Positions 50,635-61,288 are shown, counted from the first letter of the stretch. The stretch is 64,000 nt of DNA from Streptomyces hokutonensis (GCF_000376565.1 NZ_BARG01000045.1:62001-126000), one strand, 5' to 3'. Numbers and translations: made by a program. The notes: generated by a model from the sequence alone, not told the origin.

Positions 50635-50807
50635 GAGCGGGGTCAAGAACAGGCCAACAGACCATGAGAAAGTCCTGACCGGGCGTTCGCTCTCGCGTCA
50701 TTGCCGCTCCCCCGCCCCGCCGTCACCATTGCCGAGGCTACGGCCGTAGGCGTCACGGCCTTGGGTGGCGTGGCAGCGAGAACAGTGCTCCCGGAAGGCG
50801 AGACAGC

Positions 50808-52685
50808 ATGATCGGCACAGGAAGAATTCCAGGCGCGCGGCGGGGCCTGACCCGCGTGGGCGCCCTGCTCGGCGCGGCGGCGCTGGCCACGGCGGGCGGG
50901 GTCGTCCCGGCGGCGGCGAACTCCGGCGGCCACCAGCCTTCCGGCAGCACCCGCACGGCCACCCCGATCAAGCATGTGGTGGTGCTCTACGACGAGAACA
51001 TCTCGTTCGACCACTACTTCGCCACCTACCCGCAGGCCGCCAACACGGACGGCACGAAGTTCAAGGCGGCGGCGCACACGCCGAAGGCCGACAACCTGCT
51101 GAACGCCGGGCTGCTGAAGAAGAACCCGAACCTCTACACGCCCACCCGGCTGAGCAGTTCGCAGGTGATGACCTGCGACCAGAACCACTCCTACGGCCCC
51201 GAGCAGTACGCGGCCGACGGCGGCAAGGCGGACAAGTACGTCGAGAACACAGAGGTCAACAAGTGCACCGGCCTGTTCGGTGAACCCGGTCTGGTGATGG
51301 ACTACTACGACGGCAACACCGTCACGGGCATGTGGAACTACGCCCAGCAGTTCGCGCTGAACGACCACTCCTTCAGCTCGACCTTCGGCCCCTCGACGCC
51401 CGGCGCCCTGAACCTGATATCGGGCCAGACGCACGGTGTGATCTCGGTCGACCCGGCCTCCGGCACCGAGAACCCGAAGCAGACGACGACTCCGGACTCG
51501 TACGCGGTGGTCTCCCCGAACGCCAAGGGTGTCGGCACGGTCGTCAACGACCCCGACCCGGCCTTCGACGACTGCTCGGACAAGGACCACACCTCGACCA
51601 GCGCGCTCGCGGTGATGCAGGGCAAGAACATCGGCGACCTGCTCAACAACAAGGGTGTGACCTGGGGCTGGTTCCAGGGCGGCTTCCGGCCCAGCACCGC
51701 GTGGGACGGCAAGAGCGGCGACTACGCCAAGTGCGGGGGCACCACGCACACCAACGTGGGCGGCGCGGCCTCCGAGGACTACAGCCCGCACCACTCGCCG
51801 TTCGAGTACTACAAGTCGACGTCGAACCCGCACCACCTGGCGCCGAAGTCGGTCGCCGAGATCGGCCACAACGGCCGGGCGAACCACAACTACGACCTGA
51901 CGGACTTCGACGCGGCGCTGAAGGCGAACAACCTTCCCGCGGTGAGCTTCCTGAAGGCGGCCGAGTACCAGGACGGGCACGCCGGCTACTCGGACCCGGC
52001 CGACGAGCAGAACTTCCTGATCAAGGAGATCAACGCGATCCAGAAGTCGCCGGAGTGGAAGTCGACGGCGGTCGTCATCGCCTACGACGACTCCGACGGC
52101 TGGTACGACCACGTGACCTCCAAGGTGCTCAACGGCTCGACGGACTCCACGGTCGGCTCCAACGGCAAGGCCACCGACAGCCCGGCCTGCCAGGCCGGTC
52201 CGGCGGCGAAGGGCGGCTACGCGGACCGCTGCGGCCCGGGCACCCGGCAGCCGCTGCTGGTCATCTCGCCGTACAGCAAGGTCAACAAGATCGACCACAC
52301 GCCCACCGAGCAGGCGTCGATCACGCAGTTCATCGAGGACAACTGGCACACCGGCCGGATCGGTGACTCGTCCTTCGACCAGCGGGCGGGCACCCTGGGC
52401 GGCATGTTCGACTTCAAGCACCCGAACGACAAGCAGGTGCTGCTGAACACGAACGGCTCCGTGCAGTCGGTCAAGCGGATCCCGCACTACTCCCAGACGT
52501 CGTCGACGGCCACCACGGCCCCGTACCCGGCGTACGTCCAGGACCTGAAGGCGCAGAACGTCGCCGCCAGCCAGGCCGCCTCCAACACGCCGGCGATCGC
52601 GATCGGCGCGGGTCTGGTCACCGCCGCGGGCGCGACCACCGCGTTCGCGCTGTACCGCCGCAGGGCGCGCACCGCGTCCGTGTAA
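50808..52685 (+). CDS. Wall- or membrane-anchored phosphoesterase (phospholipase C/acid phosphatase family)
   Basis: The 625-residue protein has a signal peptide (ending about VVPAAANS), a phosphoesterase domain with KHVVVLYDENISFDHYFATY, TPGALNLISGQTHG and AYDDSDGWYDHV, the metal-binding segments of the PLC/AcpA family, and a C-terminal helix (AIAIGAGLVTAAGATTAFAL) followed by RRRAR, which anchors it. It should cleave phosphodiesters or phosphomonoesters outside the cell. The 173-bp gap before it may contain phosphate-control sites, but I see no clear PHO box. Confidence 0.87.
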   Translation: MIGTGRIPGARRGLTRVGALLGAAALATAGGVVPAAANSGGHQPSGSTRTATPIKHVVVLYDENISFDHYFATYPQAANTDGTKFKAAAHTPKADNLLNAGLLKKNPNLYTPTRLSSSQVMTCDQNHSYGPEQYAADGGKADKYVENTEVNKCTGLFGEPGLVMDYYDGNTVTGMWNYAQQFALNDHSFSSTFGPSTPGALNLISGQTHGVISVDPASGTENPKQTTTPDSYAVVSPNAKGVGTVVNDPDPAFDDCSDKDHTSTSALAVMQGKNIGDLLNNKGVTWGWFQGGFRPSTAWDGKSGDYAKCGGTTHTNVGGAASEDYSPHHSPFEYYKSTSNPHHLAPKSVAEIGHNGRANHNYDLTDFDAALKANNLPAVSFLKAAEYQDGHAGYSDPADEQNFLIKEINAIQKSPEWKSTAVVIAYDDSDGWYDHVTSKVLNGSTDSTVGSNGKATDSPACQAGPAAKGGYADRCGPGTRQPLLVISPYSKVNKIDHTPTEQASITQFIEDNWHTGRIGDSSFDQRAGTLGGMFDFKHPNDKQVLLNTNGSVQSVKRIPHYSQTSSTATTAPYPAYVQDLKAQNVAASQAASNTPAIAIGAGLVTAAGATTAFALYRRRARTASV

Positions 52686-52713
52686 GTCCCGCCGGACCGG
52701 CGGCAGTTCCGTC

Positions 52714-52750
52714 CCGAGGGCGGCGAGGAGCTCCTTCTCGCCGCCCTCGG
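52714..52750 (+). terminator. Terminator after the phosphoesterase gene
   Basis: CCGAGGGCGGCGAG and CTCGCCGCCCTCGG form a perfect 14-bp stem with a nine-base loop, 28 bp after the stop codon. Confidence 0.82.
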
Positions 52751-52780
52751 CCGTGTCCGCGGCGCGCTGATCGCCACCGG

Positions 52781-52809
52781 TTCCACGCGGCGCCGCCTGC
52801 CCCTACACT
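52781..52809 (+). promoter_or_regulatory. Possible promoter of the acyltransferase gene
   Basis: TACACT (52804-52809) is a good -10 element; the hexamer 17 bp upstream (TTCCAC) is a poor -35. It lies about 80 bp before the start codon. Confidence 0.35.
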
Positions 52810-52887
52810 GGCAGCCCACGAGAGACCGGGTGACCTGCGAGAACAGATCGGTCGAGCCGACCCGCCGGAGTGAGGAGCGACCCCCCT

Positions 52888-53607
52888 TTGTTCTACTACG
52901 TCCTTAAATACGTGATTCTGGGTCCCTTGCTCAGACTGGCCTTCAGACCCCGCATCGAGGGCCTCGACCACATACCGGAGTCGGGTCCGGCGATCGTCGC
53001 GGGCAACCATCTCTCGTTCGCGGACCACTTCCTGATGCCCGCGGTCCTCAAGCGCCGCATCACGTTCCTCGCCAAGGCCGAGTACTTCACCGGCCCCGGC
53101 ATCAGGGGCCGCCTCACGGCGACCTTCTTCCGCAGCGCGGGCCAGATCCCGGTCGACCGCTCCGGCAAGGAGGCGGGCCAGGCCGCGATCCGCGAGGGCC
53201 TCGGCGTCCTGAGCAAGGGCGAGTTGCTCGGCATCTACCCCGAGGGCACCCGCTCCCACGACGGCCGCCTCTACAAGGGCAAGGTCGGCGTCGCGGTCAT
53301 GGCCCTGAAGGCCCAGGTGCCCGTCATCCCCTGCGCGATGATCGGCACCTTCGAGGCCCAGCCGCCCGGCAAGGTCATCCCGAACATCCACCCGGTGACC
53401 ATCCGCTTCGGCAAGCCCCTCGACTTCTCCCGCTACGAGGGCATGGAGAACGAGAAGGCCATCCTGCGCGCCATCACCGACGAGATCATGTACGCGATCC
53501 TGATGCTCTCCGAGCAGGAGTACGTCGACCAGTACGCGGCCGTCGTCAAGGCGGAACAGGCGGCCGCCGCGAAGGAACGCAAGTTCCCGCGCCTGCCGCT
53601 GAGTTGA
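52888..53607 (+). CDS. plsC: 1-acyl-sn-glycerol-3-phosphate acyltransferase family protein
   Basis: The 239-residue membrane-associated acyltransferase shows GNHLSFADHFL (HxxxxD catalytic motif), the substrate motif GIYPEGTRSHDG and VPVIPCAMIGTFE. It should add the second acyl chain to lysophosphatidic acid or act on a related acceptor. I prefer the TTG at 52888 (FYYVLKYVILGPLL follows) with GAGGAG ten bases before; a GTG at 52870 would add six residues. Several paralogues are usual in Streptomyces. Confidence 0.85.
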   Translation: MFYYVLKYVILGPLLRLAFRPRIEGLDHIPESGPAIVAGNHLSFADHFLMPAVLKRRITFLAKAEYFTGPGIRGRLTATFFRSAGQIPVDRSGKEAGQAAIREGLGVLSKGELLGIYPEGTRSHDGRLYKGKVGVAVMALKAQVPVIPCAMIGTFEAQPPGKVIPNIHPVTIRFGKPLDFSRYEGMENEKAILRAITDEIMYAILMLSEQEYVDQYAAVVKAEQAAAAKERKFPRLPLS

Positions 53608-53633
53608 GGCTCCGCACGCGGAAGACATGAAGA

Positions 53634-53662
53634 GGGGCGGCCGGTTGCGAACCGACCGCCCC
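53634..53662. terminator. Shared terminator between convergent genes
   Basis: GGGGCGGCCGGTT-GCG-AACCGACCGCCCC forms a 13-bp stem with one mismatch between the convergent acyltransferase and S33 peptidase genes, so it can serve both. Confidence 0.78.
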
Positions 53663-53685
53663 AAGTCATGTACGGATACTTCTTG

Positions 53686-55293
53686 TTACGGCACCGGCGT
53701 CGCGTGCGGGGTGCACGTCACGTCGGCGGCGTCCAGCTTGCCGGTGAGGAAGTAGGCGTCCACCCGGCTGTTGATGCACGGGTTGACCAGACCGGTCACA
53801 CCGTGGGAGCCCGCGTCCTTCTCGGTGATCAGACGGGAGCCCTTGAAGCGCTGGTGCAGTACGACGGCACCCTCGTACGGCGTGGCGGCGTCACGCTGCG
53901 ACTGCACGATGAGCACCGGCGGCAGACCCTTGCCGGTCCTGACCTCGACCGGGGACTGCTGCTTGACGGGCCAGGTGGCGCACGGCAGGTTCATCCAGGC
54001 GTTGGACCAGGTCAGGAACGGGTACTTCTTGTTGAGCTCCGTGTTGTCCTTGTCCCACTTCTTCCAGCTGGTGGGCCACTTGGCGTCGGTGCACTCGACG
54101 GCCGTGTAGACGGCGTTGCCGTTCTCAGAGGTGATGTTGCCCGCGGTGTCCGACATGTCGGGCGAGGCCGCGTCGATCAGCGGCTGGGGGTCACCGGCGA
54201 AGTACTTGCTGAACGCGGTGGCGACCGGCACCCACGAGGAGTCGTAGTACGGGGCGCCCTGGAAGAAGCCGAGCAGCTCGGCCGGACCGACGACCCCGCC
54301 GAGCGGGCTCTTCTTCGCGGTGGCGCGCAGCTGCAGCCACTTGGCCTGTACGGCGTCGCGCGTGGTCCCCAGGTGGAAGGTGGCGTCGTTCTTCGCGACC
54401 CAGTCCTCCCAGTCCTTCCAGCGGCCCTCGAAGGCGACGTCCTGGCCGAGGTTGGCCTCGTACCAGATGTTGTCGCGCGCCGGGTTGACGACGCTGTCGA
54501 CGATCATGCGGCGCACGTGGCTCGGGAACAGGGTGCCGTAGACGGCGCCGAGGTAGGTGCCGTAGGAGACGCCCAGGTAGTTGAGCTTCTTCTCGCCGAG
54601 GGCGGCACGGATGACGTCCAGGTCGCGCGCGGTGTTCGGCGTGGTCATCTGCGCGAGCATGGTGCGGCCGGTGCGCTCGGCGCAGCCGTCGGCGTACTCA
54701 CGGGCCAGCTTGCGCTGCGCGTTCTTGTCGGCGGTGGAGTCCGGTACCGGGTCCGCCTTGGGCGCCTTCACGAACTCCTGCGGGTCGATGCAGGAGATGG
54801 GCGCCGAGTGGCCGACACCGCGCGGGTCGAAGCCCACGAAGTCGTACGCCTTGGACGTGTTGACCCACAGCGGGTTCTTGGTGGTGACCCGGCGCGGGAA
54901 GCGCATTCCGGAGCCACCCGGGCCGCCGGGGTTGTAGACGAGCGCTCCCTGGCGCTCCTCCTTCGTGCCCGTGCTGGCGATGCGGTCGACGGCCAGCTTG
55001 ATCGTCTTGCCGTTGGGCTTGGTGTAGTCGATCGGCACGGTGACATAGCCGCACTGGATCGGCTTCTCGAAACCCCAGCCGGCGGGGCAGTCCTGCCAGT
55101 CGATCCCGGCCTTGGCGGCGCGGGCGGCGGCGAGCGCGGCGCCCTTGGCCGCACTGTCCTGCCCGTGACCTGCGGCCTGGTTGGTCTGCGCGTTGGCCGT
55201 GGGTGCCACCACGGCGCCGGCTATCAGAGCCGCCGCGGCGAACCCGACCGAGCCGAACGCCGTGACGCGGCTCCTCGGTCTGATGAACCTCAA
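53686..55293 (-). CDS. Secreted alpha/beta-hydrolase, tripeptidyl aminopeptidase-like (S33)
   Basis: The 535-residue protein has a signal peptide cleaved near PTANAQ (35), then a propeptide-like stretch and an S33 hydrolase: NPGGPGGSG oxyanion region, FDPRGVGHSAPISC, nucleophile S243 in LGVSYGTYLG, and C-terminal domain with QSQRDAATPYEGAV (Asp) and KDAGSHGVTG (His). It resembles Streptomyces Tap/SlpD/SlpE proteases that trim tripeptides or peptides from secreted proteins. Multiple cysteines suggest disulfides. The 134-bp upstream gap contains AT-richer promoter-like sequence. Confidence 0.88.
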   Translation of the reverse strand: MRFIRPRSRVTAFGSVGFAAAALIAGAVVAPTANAQTNQAAGHGQDSAAKGAALAAARAAKAGIDWQDCPAGWGFEKPIQCGYVTVPIDYTKPNGKTIKLAVDRIASTGTKEERQGALVYNPGGPGGSGMRFPRRVTTKNPLWVNTSKAYDFVGFDPRGVGHSAPISCIDPQEFVKAPKADPVPDSTADKNAQRKLAREYADGCAERTGRTMLAQMTTPNTARDLDVIRAALGEKKLNYLGVSYGTYLGAVYGTLFPSHVRRMIVDSVVNPARDNIWYEANLGQDVAFEGRWKDWEDWVAKNDATFHLGTTRDAVQAKWLQLRATAKKSPLGGVVGPAELLGFFQGAPYYDSSWVPVATAFSKYFAGDPQPLIDAASPDMSDTAGNITSENGNAVYTAVECTDAKWPTSWKKWDKDNTELNKKYPFLTWSNAWMNLPCATWPVKQQSPVEVRTGKGLPPVLIVQSQRDAATPYEGAVVLHQRFKGSRLITEKDAGSHGVTGLVNPCINSRVDAYFLTGKLDAADVTCTPHATPVP

Positions 55294-55427
55294 GTGGGCC
55301 CCTCCCCGTACTTAGTTGCGAAATGGTCTCGGGGGATCCTCCCGGCTGTGAGGTGTCTGAGGACAGAGGCTGTTGACCTTCTTTACCAATCCGATAAGCG
55401 GAAACCCACGTCCCGCTCAGCGGATAC

Positions 55428-56186
55428 TCACCCGAGCGACGCCAACGCCTCGTCCAGCACCCGCCGCAACCGCAGCCCGTCGGCCGCCACAGCCGTCACC
55501 AGCACGGCAGGCCCGCCCAACGGCGCCAGCGCCGCACACTCCCCCAGCATCCGCGCCGCAGGCGGCTCCCGGGTGAACTCCGGCCGTACGACGACCAGTT
55601 GCCCCACCGCGCGATGCCCCGCGAGAACGGCGGGCCCGTCCCATCCGCCCGGCGCTCCGGGACCGCAGGCCAACTCCTGGTCCAGCACGGTCCGTCCGGC
55701 GATCCGCAACGTGAGCCGACTGGTGAGCCTCCCCGGCTCCTCACCGACCCTCCCGAGCACCTGCTCCTCGCGCAGTACGAGCCGGGCGGACCCGGCCAGG
55801 TCGATGCGCGTGGTGACGCGCAGATCACTACCGCACACGGAGATCAACTGCTCGGGCAGCCAGTGCAGTTCACCACCATCGGCAACGTCGATCCGCACGT
55901 CGTACCGCGACTCCCCCTTCGCCTGCCCGGGCAGCGCGATGGTCGCGGCGGCCGACCCCACCCGCAACCGCGCCCCGCTCTCCACATCGGCCTCGACGGC
56001 GAAGTGATCCCCGCCGAGCGGCCCGCTCATCGCCCCGACGAGCATGACCCGGGCCTCGGAACCGGTGGCACGGGTCCGGCGCAGCGCGAGCGGCCCATCG
56101 CCCTCCAGCACGGGCAGCGCGGTGCCGCCGCGCCCGTCCTCCCGGGCCACGATCCGCGCGGTGGCCCGAACGCCGGTCGCGATCAC
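55428..56186 (-). CDS. ureD: Urease accessory protein UreD
   Basis: The 252-residue protein matches UreD/UreH scaffolds needed for nickel insertion: VMLVGAMSGPLGGDHFAVEA, LHWLPEQLISVCGSDLRVTT, and a C-terminal RPEFTREPPAARML segment. GTG at 56186 overlaps the ureG stop (GTGA); a GTG three codons earlier is also possible. It is the last gene of the urease operon. Confidence 0.85.
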   Translation of the reverse strand: MIATGVRATARIVAREDGRGGTALPVLEGDGPLALRRTRATGSEARVMLVGAMSGPLGGDHFAVEADVESGARLRVGSAAATIALPGQAKGESRYDVRIDVADGGELHWLPEQLISVCGSDLRVTTRIDLAGSARLVLREEQVLGRVGEEPGRLTSRLTLRIAGRTVLDQELACGPGAPGGWDGPAVLAGHRAVGQLVVVRPEFTREPPAARMLGECAALAPLGGPAVLVTAVAADGLRLRRVLDEALASLG

Positions 56187-56860
56187 GCGACCCACGCGGC
56201 GAGTTGCTGCCGCACCCAGCGGGCAACATCGCCGACTCCCGCCTCGGTCCGCAACGACTGGAAGACAACGGGCAGTTCGGCTCGCTGAGCCTTCGCGTCG
56301 GCGGCCATCCGCCCGAGATCGGATCCCACGTACGGCGCGAGGTCGGTCTTGTTGACGACCAGCAGGTCGGCGGTGGTGACCCCGGGCCCGCCCTTGCGCG
56401 GAATGTCGTCCCCGCCGGCCACATCGATGACAAAGATCTGCGCGTCGACAAGCCCCTTGGAGAAGGTCGCGGTGAGATTGTCCCCACCGGACTCGACAAG
56501 GATCAGATCCAACGGCCCGACCTCGTCCTCCAGATCCTCCACGGCTTCGAGGTTGGCGGAGATGTCGTCCCGGATAGCCGTGTGCGGACAGGCCCCCGTC
56601 TCGACGGCACTGATCCGCTCGGGCGGCAACACGGCCTCCCGCAACAGGAATTCGGCGTCCTCACGGGTGTAGATGTCGTTCGTGACGACAGCGAGCGAGA
56701 GCTCGTCCCGCAGGGCTCGGCAGAGCGCGGCGACGGTCGCGGTCTTACCGGATCCGACAGGCCCGCCGAGCCCGATCCGCAGGGCACGGTGGGTACCGTC
56801 GGGACGGTGCGCGTCGGCACTGACGGCGGCGGGGCCGTCGTGGGTGTGGTCGAGGTGCAT
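56183..56860 (-). CDS. ureG: Urease accessory GTPase UreG
   Basis: The 225-residue GTPase has a P-loop GPVGSGKT (33-40), TNDIYTREDAEFL, ETGACPHTAIRDD with the nickel-binding Cys-Pro-His, ESGGDN and NKTDLA. A short His-containing N-terminus (MHLDHTHDGP) may bind nickel, useful since ureE is absent. It powers nickel delivery to UreC. Unusually, 245 bp of repetitive DNA separate it from ureF upstream. Confidence 0.95.
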   Translation of the reverse strand: MHLDHTHDGPAAVSADAHRPDGTHRALRIGLGGPVGSGKTATVAALCRALRDELSLAVVTNDIYTREDAEFLLREAVLPPERISAVETGACPHTAIRDDISANLEAVEDLEDEVGPLDLILVESGGDNLTATFSKGLVDAQIFVIDVAGGDDIPRKGGPGVTTADLLVVNKTDLAPYVGSDLGRMAADAKAQRAELPVVFQSLRTEAGVGDVARWVRQQLAAWVA

Positions 56861-56916
56861 TGGTGCGGCTCCTTACGTGTTTCTACTGTGCTTGCGGTTT
56901 CGGCGCCTGCTTCGAC

Positions 56917-56972
56917 CGGGCCGGCACCTCTTCATCCGGGCCGGCACCTCTTCATCCGGGCCGGCACCTCTC
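56917..56972. repeat. 20-bp tandem repeat in the ureF-ureG spacer
   Basis: CGGGCCGGCACCTCTTCATC is repeated exactly twice and followed by a third, incomplete copy (56957 onward). It lies just upstream of ureG on its coding strand side. Confidence 0.8.
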
Positions 56973-57065
56973 AGCCCGTCCGGCGTTTGAGGACGAGGCC
57001 GTCCAGGCCGACCGGGGGTCCAGGGGGCGGAGCCCCCCTGGCGGGGCCGAAGGGGCAGAGCCCCT
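56972..57065. repeat. Streptomyces-type intergenic element in the ureF-ureG spacer
   Basis: CAGCCCGTCCGGCGTTTGAG, GACGAGGCCGTCCAGGCCGA and two palindromes, CCAGGGGGC-GGA-GCCCCCCTGG (57020-57041) and AGGGGC-AGA-GCCCCT (57051-57065), make up a unit type I know as widely dispersed in Streptomyces genomes. Here it interrupts the urease operon and could form stem-loops in the mRNA. Confidence 0.65.
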
Positions 57066-57105
57066 GGTGACGGGACGGGTAGGGGCGGCGGGGGCGAGAA
57101 AACCC

Positions 57106-57779
57106 CTACGACGCGAACAACCGCACAGCCCAACCCGCATGCGCCTCCGCCCCGATCTCCAGCAACGGCGCAGACGCACAAGGCAGTTCATCAACCCCGA
57201 GCTCCACCACCCGCCGCGCCGCCTCCACCGCCCGATCAGCGACAAGGTCCAACTCCGGCGCCAACCGCGCCAGTACAGCCGTAGCGTCGAACGGATCAAG
57301 ACTCAGCAACCGCACCGTCGCGGACGCGGGCCCACTCACACTCTCGTAGGCCGCACAGTACGCAGCGTCCTCAGCCCCAAGACCCGCCGCCCGAGCGACC
57401 AGCCCCAGCACAACCGGCTGATGCGCCCCCTTCGGAAACTCCCGCGCCAGCGCGTCGAGTTCACCGGACGGCCAGGTCGCACGCGCGGCCCGCATCAACT
57501 GCCGCCCGAGCTTCCGCCCAGCGACCCGCAACGCGGGCGACGGCGTCCGCGCGTCGGCCGCCGCGTCCAACTCCACGGGATCGACACCGAGTACGGCAGC
57601 CGCGGCCAGCGAGGCGGACACCAGCCCGGCCGTGTACAGCCGTCCCCGACAGAAGTCACCGAGGCTCGCCGCCCCGGTGACCCGCCCGGCCTTGACGGCG
57701 GCTTCCGCCCCACCGGAGTGCGCGTGCCCACCGGCGGGAAAGCGCCCGTCGGCGAGGACCAGCAGTGCTCCCCTGGACA

Positions 57780-57780
<1 letters not shown>
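57106..57780 (-). CDS. ureF: Urease accessory protein UreF
   Basis: A 224-residue all-helical protein with LLVLADGRFPAGGHAHSGGA at the N-terminus, a typical UreF start, and later AYESVSGPASATVRLLSLDP. UreF works with UreD and UreG as GTPase-activating scaffold. The ATG overlaps the ureC stop. The long spacer after it precedes ureG. Confidence 0.9.
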
Positions 57781-59493
<1,713 letters not shown>

Positions 59494-59501
<8 letters not shown>

Positions 59502-59805
59502 CGAGGGCACCTCCGGTCTCCCCGCGCAGTCCGGGCACGACACGGGCGCCGACCAGCGGGACGAGTTCGACGTCGACGGGGATCCCCGGTTCGAAGCGCA
59601 CGGCGGTGCCTGCGGCGACGTTGAGCCGCTTGCCGCGCGCGGCGGCGCGGTCGAACTCGAGTCCGGGGTTGGCCTCGGCGAAGTGGTAGTGGGAGCCGAC
59701 CTGGACGGGCCGGTCGGCGGCGTTGAGGACGGTCATCGATGTGACCTCGCGGCCCGCGTTGTAGACGATCGGGTCGTCCGCGAACAGGATCTCGCCGGGA
59801 ATCAT
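59494..59805 (-). CDS. ureB: Urease subunit beta
   Basis: The 103-residue subunit begins MIPGEILFADDPIVYNAGRE and contains VGSHYHFAEANPGLEFDR, the hallmark of urease beta. Separate A, B and C subunits are the normal bacterial arrangement. Confidence 0.96.
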
Positions 59806-59814
59806 CGAGGCCTC

Positions 59815-60117
59815 CTACACGATCGGGTCGTGGACGGTGACGAGCTTGGTGCCGTCCGGGAAGGTCGCCTCGACCTGTACGTCGTGGATCATCTCGGGGA
59901 TGCCCTCCATGACGTCGTCCCTGGTGAGCAGCTTGCGCCCGGAGGACATCAGCTCGGCGACGGTCCGGCCGTCACGGGCGCCCTCGAGGATGTGCGACGT
60001 GATGAGGGCGACCGCCTCGGGGTGGTTGAGCTTCAGACCACGGGCCCGGCGCTTCTCGGCCACGTCGGCCGCCACATGGATCAGCAGCCTCTCTTGCTCG
60101 TGCGGGGTCAGTTGCAC
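59815..60117 (-). CDS. ureA: Urease subunit gamma
   Basis: The 100-residue subunit contains LTPHEQERLLIHVAADVAEK, LNHPEAVALITSHILEGARD and DVMEGIPEMIHDVQVEATFP, diagnostic for urease gamma. It is the first gene of ureABCFGD, with a GlnR-like box about 105 bp upstream. Confidence 0.96.
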   Translation of the reverse strand: MQLTPHEQERLLIHVAADVAEKRRARGLKLNHPEAVALITSHILEGARDGRTVAELMSSGRKLLTRDDVMEGIPEMIHDVQVEATFPDGTKLVTVHDPIV

Positions 60118-60219
60118 GCTCCCACCTCACAGTCCTCGCTCCGGACCGTGCGGGGTCCGGCTGCCGTAGCCCCCGGTCAAAGTCCCTGGTGGCGTGGATC
60201 GGCAGGCTAGTTGGACCGA

Positions 60220-60235
60220 GTTTCAAGCAAGTTAA
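60220..60235 (-). promoter_or_regulatory. GlnR-like box upstream of ureA
   Basis: Read towards ureA the sequence is TTAAC-TTGCTT-GAAAC, close to the GlnR half-box consensus gTnAC-n6-GAAAC. Urease genes are known GlnR targets in Streptomyces. Only one pair of half sites is clear. The gap 60118-60294 holds nothing else I can support. Confidence 0.55.
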
Positions 60236-60294
60236 CCGAGCTGTGATCAGGACAATCACATCTACGCCCGTAGAGCCGGTCCTCGACCGGTCGC

Positions 60295-60582
60295 CTAGGA
60301 GGGGTTCGGCCCCCGGTGCTCGGCCGCGATGCCGAAGCGCTGGTGTTCGCGGGGAGCGGACGCGACCTCACGGACGTGCGAGACGGCACTGATCACCTGC
60401 TCGTCGGCGTTCGCGTCCAGCTTGTCGAGTTCGTCGAGTCGTTCCAGGTCGGCGGCGGAGACCAGCGCGACAAGGGGCTTGCCGTGCCGTGTCACGACGA
60501 CGCGCTCACCGCCGTACACCACCCGGTTGATCAGGTCGGCGAGCTCAGCCCTGGCTTGCGTCACCGGAATCTCGTAGGCCAT
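60295..60582 (-). CDS. Phd/YefM-type antitoxin without adjacent toxin
   Basis: The 95-residue protein has the Phd/YefM DNA-binding fold: MAYEIPVTQARAELADLINR, VVYGGERVVVTRHGKPLVAL, followed by an acidic linker and a C-terminal tail that normally wraps the toxin. No toxin gene (Doc, YoeB, PIN) is next to it on either side. It is divergent from a clpP gene with a palindrome between them. It may act as a plain repressor or pair with a distant toxin. Confidence 0.85.
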   Translation of the reverse strand: MAYEIPVTQARAELADLINRVVYGGERVVVTRHGKPLVALVSAADLERLDELDKLDANADEQVISAVSHVREVASAPREHQRFGIAAEHRGPNPS

Positions 60583-60599
60583 GTGCCCATCATAACGTC

Positions 60600-60616
60600 A
60601 TGTACGTCCTGTACAT
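60600..60616. promoter_or_regulatory. Palindrome between phd-like and clpP genes
   Basis: ATGTAC-GTCCT-GTACAT has perfect 6-bp arms. It lies 18 bp upstream of the antitoxin start and 30 bp upstream of the clpP start, suited to a Phd dimer controlling both genes. Confidence 0.5.
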
Positions 60617-60645
60617 TTCTTACAGATGCCGAAGGAGGGGTACCC

Positions 60646-61281
60646 ATGACCCGACCGTTCGCCCGCCATGTCCTGCCCGAATTCACGGAGCGCACCAGTT
60701 CCGGGCACCGGACGATGGATCCGTACTCGAAGCTGCTGGAGGAGCGGATCGTCTTCCTCGGGACGCCGATCGACGACATCTCGGCGAACGACGTGATGGC
60801 CCAGTTCATGCACCTCGAGTACCAGGCACCGGACCGGGACATCTCGCTGTACATCAACTCGCCCGGCGGCTCGTTCACCGCGATGTCGGCGATCTACGAC
60901 ACGCTCCAGTACGTCAGTTGCGACGTGGAGACGATCTGCCTCGGCCAGGCCGGCACCAGCGCGGCGGTGCTGCTGGCGGCGGGCACCCCGGGCAAGCGGT
61001 CGGCGTTGCCGGGCGCGCGGATGGTGCTCCACCAGCCCTCGCTGCCCGAGCCGATCCAGGGTCAGGCGAGTGATCTCGCCATCCAGGCGGAGGAGTTGGC
61101 GCGCACCCGGTCCCAACTGGAGGCGGTACTCGCCCTGCACACGGGCCGGACGGTGGAGCAGGTGACCGCGGACATCGAGCGCGACCTCGTCCTGGACGCC
61201 CAACAGGCCCTGGAATACGGCCTGGTGGACCGGATCGTGCCGACCCGCAGGACCTCGCTCACCGAGCCCGGCGGGGAGTGA
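60646..61281 (+). CDS. ClpP-family protease subunit with altered nucleophile site
   Basis: The 211-residue protein has the ClpP fold: ERIVFLGTPIDDISANDVMA, LYINSPGGSFTAMSAIYDTL, H129 in MVLHQP and D180 in DIERDLVLDAQQALEYGLVD. The nucleophile segment, normally GQAASxxA, reads GQAGTSAA (from residue 100), so the position of the catalytic Ser by its 25-residue distance to the His is T104, with S105 next to it. Streptomyces have several clpP genes; this resembles the accessory ClpP3/4/5 group that builds mixed rings. It might be active through S105, through Thr, or be structural. ATG at 60646 after GAAGGAGGGG. Confidence 0.85.
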   Translation: MTRPFARHVLPEFTERTSSGHRTMDPYSKLLEERIVFLGTPIDDISANDVMAQFMHLEYQAPDRDISLYINSPGGSFTAMSAIYDTLQYVSCDVETICLGQAGTSAAVLLAAGTPGKRSALPGARMVLHQPSLPEPIQGQASDLAIQAEELARTRSQLEAVLALHTGRTVEQVTADIERDLVLDAQQALEYGLVDRIVPTRRTSLTEPGGE

Positions 61282-61288
61282 GCCGACG

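Noticed and set aside
50635..50807. Possible PHO box before the phosphoesterase gene
   Set aside because: No pair of 11-bp GTTCACC-like direct repeats could be found; GTTCGCTCTCG alone is too weak.
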